From the NCBI GenBank assembly GCA_958298945.1, contig CATQJD010000111.1, forward strand, positions 434,001 to 498,000: 64,000 bases of DNA, read 5' to 3'. Position numbers and translations under genes: made by a program. Source of the stretch: Atherix ibis (taxonomy: Eukaryota > Arthropoda > Insecta > Diptera > Athericidae). Position 1 is the stretch's first letter; the number at the start of each line of letters is the position of its first letter. Shown here piece by piece: positions 27,501-43,500 of this stretch. The notes under the pieces are model-generated. The model saw nothing but the letters and a program-made list of their open reading frames with translations. It ran no database searches and was not told the DNA's origin.

Positions 27501-30500
27501 CATATTCCTCTTAAACATACTACTTCATATTACTCTTAAACATACTACTTCATATTCCTCTTAAAAATACTACTTCATATTCGTCTTAAAAATACTACTT
27601 TATATTCTTCTTAAACATACTACTTCATATTCCTCTTATATATACTACTTCATATTCCTCTTAAACATAGTTCTTCATATTCCTCTTAAACATACTACTT
27701 CATATTCCTCTTAACCATACTACTTCATATTTCTCTTAAACATACTGCTTCATATTCCTCCTAAACATACTACTTCATATTCCTCTTAAACATACTACTT
27801 CATATTCCTCTTAAACATACTACTTCATATTCCTCTTAAACATACTACTTCATATTCCTCTTAAATATACTACTTCATATTCCTCTTGAACATACTGCTT
27901 CATAATCCTCTTAAACATACTACTTCATATTCCTCTTAAACATACTGCTTCATATTCCTCTTAAACATACTACTTCATATTCCTCTTAAACATACTACTT
28001 CATAATCCTCTTAAACATACTACTTCATATTCCTCTTAAACATAATACTTCATATTCCTCTTAAACATACTACTTCATATTCCTCTTAAACATGCTAATT
28101 CATATTCCCCTTAAACATACTGCTTCATATTCCTCTTAAACATAGTACTTCATATTCCTCTTAAACATACTACTTCATATTCCTCTTAAATATACTACTT
28201 CATATTCCTCTTAAACATACTACTTCATATTCCTCTTAAAAATGCTACTTTATATTCTTCTTAAATATACTACTTCATATTCCTCTTAAATATACTACTT
28301 CATATGCCTCTTAAATATACTACTTTATATTCCTCTTAAATATACTACTTCATATTCCTCATAAATATACAACTTCATATTTCTCTTAAAAAGAGTACTT
28401 CATATTCCTCTTCTATATAATACTTCATATTCCTCTTAAACATACTACTTCATATTCCTCTTAAATATACTACTTCATATTAGTCTTAAATATACTATTT
28501 CATATACCTCTTAAATATAATACTTCATATCTTCTTAAATAAACAACTTTATATTCCTCTTAAACATACTACTTATTAATCTTCTTAAACATACTACTTC
28601 ATATTCCTCTTAAACGTACTACTTCATATTCCTCTTAAACATACTACTTCATATTACTCTTAAACATACTACTTCACATTCCTCTTAAACATACTACTTT
28701 ATATTCCTCTTAAACATACTACTTCATATTCCTCTTAAACATACTACTTCATATTCCTCTTAAACATATTACTTCATATTCCTCTTAAACGTACTACTTC
28801 ATATTCCTCTTAAATATACTACTTCATATGCCTCTTAAATATACTACTTTATATTCCTCTTAAATATACTACTTCATATTCCTCTTAAATATACAACTTC
28901 ATATTTCTCTTAAATATAGTACTTCATATTCCTCTTCCATATAATACTTCATATTCCTCTTAAACATACTACTTCATATTCGTCTTAAATATACTACTTC
29001 ATATTAGTCTTAAATATACTACTTCATATACCTCTTAAATATAATACTTCATATCTTCTTAAATAAACTACTTTATATTCCTCTTAAACATACTACTTAT
29101 TAACCTTCTTAAACATACTACTTCATATTCCTCTTAAACGTACTACTTCATATTCCTCTTAAACATGCTAATTCATATTCCTCCTAAACATACTACTTCA
29201 TATTCGTCTTAAACATAGTACTTCATATTCCTCTTAAACATACTACTTCATATTCCTCTTAAACACACTACTTTATAATCCTCTTAAACATACTACTTCA
29301 TATTCCTCTTAAACGTACTACTACTTCATATTCCTCTTAAACACACTACTTCATAATCCTCTTAAACATACTACTTCATATTCCTCTTAAACGTTCTACT
29401 TCATATTCCTCTTAAACATACTACTTCATATTACTCTTAAACATACTACTTCATATTCCTCTTAAACATACTACTTCATATTCCTCTTAAAAATACTACT
29501 TTATATTCTTCTTAAACATACTACTTTATATTCCTCTTATATATACTACTTCATATTCCCCTTAAACATAGTTCTTCATATTCCTCTTAAACATACTACT
29601 TCATATTCCTCTTAAACATACTACTTCATATTCCTCTTAAACATACTGCTTCATATTCCTCCTAAACATACTACTTCATATTCCTCTTAAACATACTACT
29701 TCATATTCCTCTTAAACATACTACTTCATATTCCTCTTAAACATACTACTTCATATTCCTCTTAAACATACTACTTCATATTCCTCTTAAACATATTACT
29801 GCATATTCCTCTTAAACATACTACTTCATATTCCTCTTAAACATACTACTTCATAATCCTCTTAAACATACTACTTCATATTCCTCTTAAACATAATACT
29901 TCATATTCCTCTTAAACATACTACTTCATATTCCTCTTAAACATGCTAATTCATATTCCCCTTAAACATACTGCATCATATTTCTCTTAAACATAGTACT
30001 TCATATTCCTCTTAAACATACTACTTCATATTCCTCTTAAATATACTACTTCATATTCCTCTTAAACATACTACTTCATATTCCTCTTAAAAATGCTACT
30101 TTATATTCTTCTTAAATATACTACTTCATATTCCTCTTAAATATACTACTTCATATGCCTCTTAAATATACTACTTTATATTCCTCTTAAATATACTACT
30201 TCATATTCCTCTTAAATATACAACTTCATATTTCTCTTAAATATAGTACTTCATATTCCTCTTCTATATAATACTTCATATTCCTCTTAAACATACTACT
30301 TCATATTCCTCTTAAATATACTACTTCATATTAGTCTTAAATATACTACTTCATATACCTCTTAAATATAATACTTCATATCTTCTTAAATAAACTACTT
30401 TATATTCCTCTTAAACATACTACTTATTAATCTTCTTAAACATACTACTTCATATTCCTCTTAAACGTACTACTTCATATTCGTCTTAAACATAGTACTT

Positions 30501-33500
30501 CATATTCCTCTTAAACATACTACTTCATATTCCTCTTAAACACACTACTTTATAATCCTCTTAAACATACTACATCATATTCCTCTTAAACGTACTACTA
30601 CTTCAAATTCCTCTTAAACACACTACTTCATAATCCTCTTAAACATGCTAATTCATATTCCTCCTAAACATACTACTTCATATTCGTCTTAAACATAGTA
30701 CTTCATATTCCTCTTAAACATACTACTTCATATTCCTCTTAAACACACTACTTTATAATCCTCTTAAACATACTACTTCATATTCCTCTTAAACGTACTA
30801 CTACTTCATATTCCTCTTAAACACACTACTTCATAATCCTCTTAAACATACTACTTCATATTCCTCTTAAACGTTCTACTTCATATTCCTCTTAAACATA
30901 CTACTTCATATTACTCTTAAACATACTACTTCATATTCCTCTTAAACATACTACTTCATATTCCTCTTAAAAATACTACTTTATATTCTTCTTAAACATA
31001 CTACTTCATATTCCTCTTATATATACTACTTCGTATTCCTCTTAAACATAGTTCTTCATATTCCTCTTAAACATACTACTTCATATTCCTCTTAAACATA
31101 CTACTTCATATTCCTCTTAAACATACTGCTTCATATTCCTCCTAAACATACTACTTCATATTCCTCTTAAACATACTACTTCATATTCCTCTTAAACATA
31201 CTACTTCATATTCCTCTTAAACGTACTACTTCATATTCCTCTTAAATATACTACTTCATATGCCTCTTAAATATACTACTTTATATTCCTCTTAAATATA
31301 CTACTTCATATTCCTCTTAAATATACAACTTCATATTTCTCTTAAATATAGTACTTCATATTCCTCTTCTATATAATACTTCATATTCCTCTTAAACATA
31401 CTACTTCATATTCGTCTTAAATATACTACTTTATATTAGTCTTAAATATACTACTTCATATACCTCTTAAATATAATACTTCATATCTTCTTAAATAAAC
31501 TACTTTATATTCCTCTTAAACATACTACTTATTAATCTTCTTAAACATACTACTTCATATTCCTCTTAAACGTACTACTTCATATTCGTCTTAAACATAG
31601 TACTTCATATTCCTCTTAAACATACTACTTCATATTCCTCTTAAACACACTACTTTATAATCCTCTTAAACATACTACTTCATATTCCTCTTAAACGTAC
31701 TACTACTTCAAATTCCTCTTAAACACACTACTTCATAATCCTCTTAAACATGCTAATTCATATTCCTCCTAAACATACTACTTCATATTCGTCTTAAACA
31801 TAGTACTTCATATTCCTCTTAAACATACTACTTCATATTCCTCTTAAACACACTACTTTATAATCCTCTTAAACATACTACTTCATATTCCTCTTAAACG
31901 TACTACTACTTCATATTCCTCTTAAACACACTACTTCATAATCCTCTTAAACATACTACTTCATATTCCTCTTAAACGTTCTACTTCATATTCCTCTTAA
32001 ACATACTACTTCATATTACTCTTAAACATACTACTTCATATTCCTCTTAAACATACTACTTCATATTCCTCTTAAAAATACTACTTTATATTCTTCTTAA
32101 ACATACTACTTCATATTCCTCTTATATATACTACTTCGTATTCCTCTTAAACATAGTTCTTCATATTCCTCTTAAACATACTACTTCATATTCCTCTTAA
32201 ACATACTACTTCATATTCCTCTTAAACATACTGCTTCATATTCCTCCTAAACATACTACTTCATATTCCTCTTAAACATACTACTTCATATTCCTCTTAA
32301 ACATACTACTTCATATTCCTCTTAAACGTACTACTTCATATTCCTCTTAAATATACTACTTCATATGCCTCTTAAATATACTACTTTATATTCCTCTTAA
32401 ATATACTACTTCATATTCCTCTTAAATATACAACTTCATATTTCTCTTAAATATAGTACTTCATATTCCTCTTCTATATAATACTTCATATTCCTCTTAA
32501 ACATACTACTTCATATTCGTCTTAAATATACTACTTTATATTAGTCTTAAATATACTACTTCATATACCTCTTAAATATAATACTTCATATCTTCTTAAA
32601 TAAACTACTTTAAATTCCTCTTAAACATACTACTTATTAATCTTCTTAAACATACTACTTCATATTCCTCTTAAACGTACTACTTCATATTCGTCTTAAA
32701 CATAGTACTTCATATTCCTCTTAAACATACTACTTCATATTCCTCTTAAACACACTACTTTATAATCCTCTTAAACATACTACTTCATATTCCTCTTAAA
32801 CGTACTACTACTTCAAATTCCTCTTAAACACACTACTTCATAATCCTCTTAAACATGCTAATTCATATTCCTCCTAAACATACTACTTCATATTCGTCTT
32901 AAACATAGTACTTCATATTCCTCTTAAACATACTGCTTCATATTCCTCTTAAACACACTACTTTATAATCCTCTTAAACATACTACTTCATATTCCTCTT
33001 AAACGTACTACTACTTCATATTCCTCTTAAACACACTACTTCATAATCCTCTTAAACATACTACTTCATATTCCTCTTAAACGTTCTACTTCATATTCCT
33101 CTTAAACATACTACTTCATATTACTCTTAAACATACTACTTCATATTCCTCTTAAACATACTACTTCATATTCCTCTTAAAAATACTACTTTATATTCTT
33201 CTTAAACATACTACTTCATATTCCTCTTATATATACTACTTCGTATTCCTCTTAAACATAGTTCTTCATATTCCTCTTAAACATACTACTTCATATTCCT
33301 CTTAAACATACTACTTCATATTCCTCTTAAACATACTGCTTCATATTCCTCCTAAACATACTACTTCATATTCCTCTTAAACATACTACTTCATATTCCT
33401 CTTAAACATACTACTTCATATTCCTCTTAAACATACTACTTCATATTCCTCTTAAACATACTACTTCATATTCCTCTTAAACATATAACTGCATATTCCT
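24561..33500 (+). repeat. Satellite array with 1.8-1.9-kb and 1105-bp higher-order repeats
   Basis: The rare unit ending CTTATTAATCTTC marks the repeats. Its ATTAA string lies at 24898, 25422, 26799, 27198, 28575, 29099 (as ATTAACC), 30426, 31531 and 32636. The interval 1377 occurs twice and 524 twice. The last three are spaced exactly 1105 bp apart, equal to 44 units of 25 bp plus 6 bases (two ACT-expanded units) minus 1 base (a 24-bp unit). Other markers in order are CTTCTATATAATAC, ATTAGTCTT, AAACGTTCTAC and CATAGTTCTTC. No gene is visible. Confidence 0.95.
30350..33480 (+). repeat. Three 1105-bp higher-order repeat copies
   Basis: Within the larger block, copies anchored at 30426, 31531 and 32636 have an identical period of 1105 bp and almost identical content. 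Each contains the same series: TCGTCTTAAACATAGTAC, an ACT-expanded unit followed by CTTCAAATTCC (CTTCATATTCC in the second ACT-expanded unit), and the CTTCGTATTCC variant. Sharp sequence identity between copies suggests very recent amplification or ongoing homogenisation. Confidence 0.9.
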
Positions 33501-36500
33501 CTTAAACATACTACTTCATATTCCTCTCAAACATACTACTTCATATTCCTCTTAAACATACTACATCATATTCCTCTAAAACATACTATTTCATATTCCT
33601 CTTAATTATACTACTTCATATTAGTCTTAAATATACTACTTCATATTCCTCCTAAATATAATACTTCATATCTTCTTAAATATACTACTTTATATTCCTC
33701 TTAAACATAGCACTTATTAATCCTCTTAAACATACTACTTCATATTCCTCTTAAACGTACTACTTCATATTCCTCTAAAACATACTACTTCATATTACTC
33801 TTAAACATACTACTTCATATTCCTCTTAAACATACTACTCTATATTCCTCTTAAACATACTACTTCATATTCCTCTTAAACATACAACTTCATATTCCTC
33901 TTAAACATACTACTTCATATTCCACTTAAATATACTACTGCATATTTTTCTTAAACATACTACTTCATATTCCTCTTAAATATACTACTTCATATTCCTC
34001 TTAAACATACTACTTCATAATCCTCTTAAACATACTACTTCATATTACTCTTAAACATACTACTTCATATTCCTCTTAAACATACTACTTCATATTCCTC
34101 TTAAACATGCTAATTCATATTCCTCCTACACATACTACTTCATATTCCTCTTAAACATACTACTTCATATTCCTCTTAAACATACTACTTCATATTCCTC
34201 TTAAACATACTACTTCATAATCCTCTTAAACATACTACTTCATATTCCTCTTAAACGTACTACTTCATATTCCTCTAAAACACACTACTTCATAATCCTC
34301 TTAAACATACCACTTCATATTCCTCTTAAACGTTCTACTTCATATTCCTCTAAAACATACTACTTCATATTACTCTTAAACATACTACTTCATATTCCTC
34401 TTAAACATACTACTTCATATTCCTCTTAAAAATACTACTGTATATTCTTCTTAAATATACTGCTTCATATTCCTCTTAAATATACTACTTCATATTCCTC
34501 TTAAATATACTACTTCATATTCCTCTTAAATATACTACTTCATATTCCTCTTAAATATAATACTTCGTAGTCCTCTTATACATAATACTTCATATTCCTC
34601 TTAAACATATTACTTCATATTCCTCTTAAACATACAACTTCATATTCCTCTTAAACATACTACTTCATATTCCTCTTGAACATGCTAATTCATATTCCTC
34701 CTAAACATACTACTTCATATTCCTCTTAAACATACTACTTCATATTCCTCTTAAACATACTACTTCATATTCCTCTTAAACATACTACTTCATAATCCTC
34801 TTAAACATACTACTTCATATTACTCTTAAAAGTACTACTTCATATTCCTCTTAAACACACTACTTCATAATCATCTTAAACATACTACTTCATATTCCTC
34901 TTAAACGTTCTACTTCATAATCCTCTTAAACATACTACTTCATATTACTCTTAAACATACTACTTCATATTCCTCTTAAACATACTACTTCATATAATAC
35001 TTCATATTTTCTTAAATAAACTACTTTATATTCCTCTTAAACATACTACTTATTAATCTTCTTAAACATACTACTTCATATTCCTCTTAAACGTACTACT
35101 TCATATTCGTCTTAAACATACTACTTCATATTACTCTTAAACATACTACTTCATATTCCTCTTAAACATACTACTTTATATTCCCCTTAAATATACTACT
35201 TCATATTCCTCTTAAACATACTACTTCATGTCCCTCTTAAATATACTACTTCATATTCCCCTTAAACATACTACTTCATATTCCTCTTAAATATAATACT
35301 TAATATTCCTCTTAAATATACTACTTCATATTCCTCTCAAATATACTATTTCATATTCCTCTTAAATATACTATTTCATATTCCTCTTAAATATACTACT
35401 TCATATTCCTCTTAAATATACTACTTCATATTCCTCTTAAACATACTACTTCATATTCCTCTTAAACATACTACTTCATATTACTCTTAAACGTACTACT
35501 TCATATTCCTCTGAAACACACTTCTTCATAATCCTCTTAAACATACCACTTCATATTCCTCTTAAACGTTCTACTTCATATTCCTCTAAAACATACTACT
35601 TCATATTACTCTTAAACATACTACTTCATATTCCTCTTAAACATACTACTTCATATTGCTCTTAAAAATACTACTGTATATTCTTCTTAAATATACTGCT
35701 TCATATTCCTCTTAAATATACTACTTCATATTCCTCTTAAATATACTACTTCATATTCCTCTTAAATATACTACTTCATATTCCTCGTAAATATAATACT
35801 TCGTAGTCCTCTTATACATAATACTTCATATTCCTCTTAAACATATTACTTCATATTCCTCTTAAACATACAACTTCATATTCCTCTTAAACATACTACT
35901 TCATATTCCTCTTAAACATGCTAATTCATATTCCTCCTAAACATACTACTTCATATTCCTCTTAAACATACTACTTCATATTCCTCTTAAACATACTACT
36001 TCATATTCCTCTTAAACATACTACTTCATAATCCTCTTAAACATACTACTTCATATTACTCTTAAAAGTACTACTTCATATTCCTCTTACACACACCACT
36101 TCATAATCATCTTAAACATACTACTTCATATTCCTCTTAAACGTTCTACTTCATAATCCTCTTAAACATACTACTTCATATTACTCTTAAACATACTACT
36201 TCATATTCCTCTTAAACATACTACTTCATATAATACTTCATATCTTCTTAAATAAACTACTTTATATTCCTCTTAAACATACTACTTATTAATCTTCTTA
36301 AACATACTACTTCATATTCCTCTTAAACGTACTACTTCATATTCCTCTTAAACATACTACTTCATATTACTCTTAAACATACTACTTCATATTCCTCTTA
36401 AACATACTACTTAATATTCCCCTTAAATATACTACTTCATATTCCTCTTAAACATACTACTTCATGTTCCTCTTAAACATACTACTTCATATTCCCCTTA

Positions 36501-38700
36501 AACATACTACTTCATATTCCTCTTAAATATAATACTTCATATTCCTCTTAAATATACTACTTCATATTCCTCTCAAATATACTATTTCATATTCCTCTTA
36601 AATATACTACTTCATATTCCTCTTAAATATACTACTTCATATTCCTCTTAAATATACTACTTCATATTCCTCTTAAACATACTACTTCATATTCCTCTTA
36701 CACATACTATTCATATTCTTCTTAAACATACTACTTCATATTCCTCTTAAATATACAACTTCATATTCCTCTTAAACATACTACTTCATATTCCTCTTAA
36801 ACATACTACTTTATATTCCTCTAAAATATACTACTTCATATTCCTCTTAAACATACTACTTCATGTTCCTCTTAAACATACTACTTCATATTCCCCTTAA
36901 ACATACTACTTCATATTCCTCTTAAATATAATACTTCATGTTCCTCTTAAATATACTACTTCATATTCCTCTCAAATATACTATTTCATATTCCTCTTAA
37001 ATATACTACTTCATATTCCTCTTAAATATACTATTTCATATTCTTCTTAAACATACTACTTCATATTCCTCTTAAACATACTACTTCACATTCCTCTTAA
37101 ATATATTACTTCATATTCCTCTTAAACATACTTCTTCATATTCCTCTTAAACATACTACTTCATATTCCTCTTAAACATACTACTTCATATTCCTCTTAA
37201 ATATACTACTACATATTCCTCTTAAATATACTACTTCATATTCCTCTTAAATATAATACTTCGTAGTCCTCTTATACATAATACTTCATATTCCTCTTAA
37301 ACATATTACTTCATATTCCTCTTAAACATACAACTTCATATTCCTCTTAAACATACTACTTCATATTCCTCTTAAACATGCTAATTCATATTCCTCCTAA
37401 ACATACTACTTCATATTCCTCTTAAACATACTACTTCATATTCCTCTTAAACATACTACTTCATATTCCTCTTAAACATACTACTTCATAATCCTCTTAA
37501 ACATACTACTTCATATTACTCTTAAACGTACTACTACATATTCCTCTTAAACACACTACTTCATAATCATCTTAAACATGCTACTTCATATTCCTCTTAA
37601 ACGTTCTACTTCATAATCCTCTTAAACATACTACTTCATATTACTCTTAAACATACTACTTCATATTCCTCTTAAACATACTACTTCATATAATACTTCA
37701 CATCTTCTTAAATAAACTACTTTATATTCCTCTTAAACATACTGCTTATTAATCTTCTTAAACATACTACTTCATATTCCTCTTAAACGTACTACTTCAT
37801 ATTCCTCTTAAACATACTACTTCATATTACTGTTAAACATACTACTTCATATTCCTCTTAAACATACTACTTTATATTCCCCTTAAATATACTACTTCAT
37901 ATTCCTCTTAAACGTACTACTTCATGTTCCTCTTAAACATACTACTTCATATTCTCCTTAAACATACTACTTCATATTCCTCTTAAATATAATACTTCAT
38001 ATTCCTCTTAAATATACTACTTCATATTCCTCTCAAATATACTATTTCATATTCCTCTTAAATATACTACTTCATATTCCTCTTAAATATACTACTTCAT
38101 ATTCCTCTTAAATATACTACTTCATATTCCTCTTAAACATACTACTTCATATTCCTCTTACACATACTATTCATATTCTTCTTAAACATACTACTTCATA
38201 TTCCTCTTAAATATACAACTTCATATTCCTCTTAAACATACTACTTCATATTCCTCTTAAACATACTACTTTATATTCCTCTAAAATATACTACTTCATA
38301 TTCCTCTTAAACATACTACTTCATGTTCCTCTTAAACATACTACTTCATATTCCCCTTAAACATACTACTTCATATTCCTCTTAAATATAATACTTCATA
38401 TTCCTCTTAAATATACTACTTCATATTCCTCTCAAATATACTATTTCATATTCCTCTTAAATATACTACTTCATATTCCTCTTAAATATACTATTTCATA
38501 TTCTTCTTAAACATACTACTTCATATTCCTCTTAAACATACTACTTCACATTCCTCTTAAATATATTACTTCATATTCCTCTTAAACATACTTCTTCATA
38601 TTCCTCTTAAACATACTACTTCATATTCCTCTTAAACATACTACTTCATATTCCTCTTAAATATACTACTTCATATTCCTCTTAAACATACTACTTCATA
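33501..38700 (+). repeat. Satellite array with 1236/1460-bp higher-order repeats
   Basis: A shortened junction unit, CATATAATACTTC, lacking 13 bases compared with the related series further left, lies at 34991, 36227 and 37687. The offsets are 1236 and 1460 bp. The ATTAATC marker repeats with the same offsets (35052, 36288, 37748). A unit one base short (CACATACTATTCATATTC, near 36703 and 38161) also recurs. No gene is visible. Confidence 0.93.
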
Positions 38701-41700
38701 TTCCTCTTAAACATACTACTCCATATTCCTCTTAAACATACTACTTTATATTCCTTTTAAATATACTACTTCATATTCCTCTTAAACATACTACTTTAGA
38801 TTCCTCTTAAACATACTTCTTCATATTCCTCTTAAACATACCACTTCATGTTCCTCTTAAACATACTACTTCATATTCCTCTTAAATATACTAGTTCATA
38901 TTCCTCTTTAACATACTACTTCATATTCCTCTTAAATATACTACTTCATATTCCTCTTAAATATACTACTTCATATTCCTCTTAAACATACTACTTCATA
39001 TTCCTCTTAAACATACTACTTCATATTCCTCTTAAACATACTACTTCGTATTCCTGTTAAACATACTACTTCATATTCCTCTTTAACATACTACTTCATA
39101 TTCCTCTTAAACATACTACTTCATATTCCTCTTAAACATACTACTTCATATTCCTTTTAAAAATTCTACTTCATATTCCTCTTAAACATACTACTTAATA
39201 TTCTTCTTAAATATACTACTTCATATTCCTTTTAAACATACTACTTTAGATTCCTCTTAAACATACTTCTTCATATTCCTCTTAAACATACTACTTCATA
39301 TTCCTCTTAAACATACTACTTCATATTCCTCTTAAATATACTACTTCATATTCCTTTTAAACATACTACTTCATATTCCTCTTAAACATACTACTTTATA
39401 TTCCTCTTAAACATACTACTTCATATTCCTCTTAAATAGACTACTTCATATTCCTCTTAAACATACTACTTAATATTCCTCTTAAACATACTACTTCATA
39501 TTCCTCTTAAACATACTACTTCATATTCCTCTTGAACATACTACTTCATATTCCTCTTAAACATACAACTTCATATTCCTCTTAAAAATACTACTTCATA
39601 TTCCTCTTAAACAAACTATTTCATATTCCTCTTAAACATACTACTTCATATTCCTCTTAAATATACTATTTCATATTCTTCTTACACATACTACTTCATA
39701 TTCCTCTTAAACATACTACTTCACATTCCTCTTAAATATATTACTTCATATTCCTCTTAAACATACTTCTTCATATTCCTCTTAAACATACTACTTCATA
39801 TTCCTCTTAAACATACTACTTCATATTCCTCTTAAACATACAACTTCATATTCTTGTTAAACATACTACTTCATATTCCTCTTCAATATACTACTTCATA
39901 TTTCTCTTAAATATACTACTTCATAATCCTCTTAAACATACTACTTCATATTCCTCTTAAACATACTACTTCATATTCCTCTTAAACATACTACTTCATA
40001 TTCCTCTTAAATATACTACTTCATATTCCTCTTAAACATACTACTTCATATTCCTCTTAAACATACTACTCCATATTCCTCTTAAACATGCTACTTCATA
40101 TTCCTTTTAAATATACTACTTCATATTCCTCTTAAACATACTACTTTAGATTCCTCTTAAACATACTTCTTCATATTCCTCTTAAACATACTACTTCATG
40201 TTCCTCTTAAACATACTACTTCATATTCCTCTTAAATATACTATTTCATATTCTTCTTAAACATACTACTTCATATTCCTCTTAAACATACTACTTCACA
40301 TTCCTCTTAAATATATTACTTCATATTCCTCTTAAACATACTTCTTCATATTCCTCTTAAACATACTACTTCATATTCCTCTTAAACATACTACTTCATA
40401 TTCCTCTTAAATATACTACTTCATATTCCTCTTAAACATACTACTTCATATTCCTCTTAAACATACTACTCCATATTCCTCTTAAACATACTACTTTATA
40501 TTCCTTTTAAATATACTACTTCATATTCCTCTTAAACATACTACTTTAGATTCCTCTTAAACATACTTCTTCATATTCCTCTTAAACATACTACTTCATG
40601 TTCCTCTTAAACATACTACTTCATATTCCTCTTAAATATACTAGTTCATATTCCTCTTTAACATACTACTTCATATTCCTCTTAAATATACTACTTCATA
40701 TTCCTCTTAAATATACTACTTCATATTCCTTTTAAACATACTACTTCATATTCCTCTTAAACATACTACTTCATATTCCTCTTAAACATACTACTTCGTA
40801 TTCCTGTTAAACATACTACTTCATATTCCTCTTTAACATACTACTTCATATTCCTCTTAAACATACTACTTCATATTCCTCTTAAACATACTACTTCATA
40901 TTCCTTTTAAAAATTCTACTTCATATTCCTCTTAAACATACTACTTAATATTCTTCTTAAATATACTACTTCATATTCCTCTTAAACATACTACTTTAGA
41001 TTCCTCTTAAACATACTTCTTCATATTCCTCTTAAACATACTACTTCATATTCCTCTTAAACATACTACTTCATATTCCTCTTAAATATACTTCTTCATA
41101 TTCCTTTTAAACATACTACTTCATATTCCTCTTAAACATACTTCTTCATATTCCTCTTAAACATACTACTTCATATTCCTCTTAAACATACTACTTCATA
41201 TTCCTCTTAAATATACTACTTCATATTCCTTTTAAACATACTACTTCATATTCCTCTTAAACATACTACTTTATATTCCTCTTAAACATACTACTTTAGA
41301 TTCCTCTTAAACATACTTCTTCATATTCCTCTTAAACATACTACTTTATGTTCCTCTTAAACATACTACTTCATATTCCTCTTAAATATACTATTTCATA
41401 TTCTTCTTAAACATACTACTTCATATTCCTCTTAAACATACTACTTCACATTCCTCTTAAATATATTACTTCATATTCCTCTTAAACATACTTCTTCATA
41501 TTCCTCTTAAACATACTACTTCATATTCCTCTTAAACATACTACTTCATATTCCTCTTAAATATACTACTTCATATTCCTCTTAAACATACTACTTCATA
41601 TTCCTCTTAAACATACTACTCCATATTCCTCTTAAACATACTACTTTATATTCCTTTTAAATATACTACTTCATATTCCTCTTAAACATACTACTTTAGA

Positions 41701-43500
41701 TTCCTCTTAAACATACTTCTTCATATTCCTCTTAAACATACTACTTCATGTTCCTCTTAAACATACTACTTCATATTCCTCTTAAATATACTAGTTCATA
41801 TTCCTCTTTAACATACTACTTCATATTCCTCTTAAATATACTACTTCATATTCCTCTTAAATATACTACTTCATATTCCTCTTAAACATACTACTTCATA
41901 TTCCTCTTAAACATACTACTTCATATTCCTCTTAAACATACTACTTCGTATTCCTGTTAAACATACTACTTCATATTCCTCTTTAACATACTACTTCATA
42001 TTCCTCTTAAACATACTACTTCATATTCCTCTTAAACATACTACTTCATATTCCTTTTAAAAATTCTACTTCATATTCCTCTTAAACATACTACTTAATA
42101 TTCTTCTTAAATATACTACTTCATATTCCTCTTAAACATACTACTTTAGATTCCTCTTAAACATACTTCTTCATATTCCTCTTAAACATACTACTTCATA
42201 TTCCTCTTAAACATACTACTTCATATTCCTCTTAAATATACTACTTCATATTCCTTTTAAATATACTACTTCATATTCCTCTTAAACATACTACTTTATA
42301 TTCCTCTTAAACATACTACTTCATATTCCTCTTAAATAGACTACTTCATATTCCTCTTAAACATACGACTTAATATTCCTCTTAAACATACTACTTCATA
42401 TTCCTCTTAAACATACTACTTCATATTCCTCTTGAACATACTACTTCATATTCCTCTTAAACATACAACTTCATATTCCTCTTAAAAATACTACTTCATA
42501 TTCCTCTTAAACAAACTACTTCATATTCCTCTTAAACATACTACTTCATATTCCTCTTTAATATACTATTTCATATTCTTCTTAAACATACTACTTCATA
42601 TTCCTCTTAAACATACTACTTCACATTCCTCTTAAATATATTACTTCATATTCCTCTTAAACATACTTCTTCATATTCCTCTTAAACATACTACTTCATA
42701 TTCCTCTTAAACATACTACTTCATATTCCTCTTAAACATACAACTTCATATTCTTGTTAAACATACTACTTCATATTCCTCTTCAATATACTACTTCATA
42801 TTCCTCTTAAATATACTACTTCATAATCCTCTTAAACATACTACTTCATATTCCTCTTAAACATACTACTTCATATTCCTCTTAAACATACTACTTCATA
42901 TTCCTCTTAAATATACTACTTCATATTCCTCTTAAACATACTACTTCATATTCCTCTTAAACATACTACTCCATATTCCTCTTAAACATGCTACTTCATA
43001 TTCCTTTTAAATATACTACTTCATATTCCTCTTAAACATACTACTTTAGATTCCTCTTAAACATACTTCTTCATATTCCTCTTAAACATACTACTTCATG
43101 TTCCTCTTAAACATACTACTTCATATTCCTCTTAAATATACTACTTCATATTCCTCTTTAACATACTACTTCATATTCCTCTTAAATATACTACTTCATA
43201 TTCCTCTTAAATATACTACTTCATATTCCTCTTAAACATACTACTTCATATTCCTCTTAAACATACTACTTCATATTCCTCTTAAACATACTACTTCGTA
43301 TTCCTGTTAAACATACTACTTCATATTCCTCTTTAACATACTACTTCATATTCCTCTTAAACATACTACTTCATATTCCTCTTAAACATACTACTTCATA
43401 TTCCTTTTAAACATTCTACTTCATATTCCTCTTAAACATACTACTTAATATTCTTCTTAAATATACTACTTCATATTCCTCTTAAACATACTACTTCATA
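38701..43500 (+). repeat. Satellite array with 1150-1750-bp higher-order repeats
   Basis: The marker CTACTTTAGATTCC followed by CATACTTCTTC recurs about every 300-900 bp. The rare unit AAATTCTAC follows CCTTTTAA at 39161, 40911 and 42061, with a related ACATTCTAC at 43411. The intervals are 1750, 1150 and 1350 bp, all whole multiples of 25 (70, 46 and 54 units). This means copies differ only by gain or loss of entire units. No gene is visible. Confidence 0.93.
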
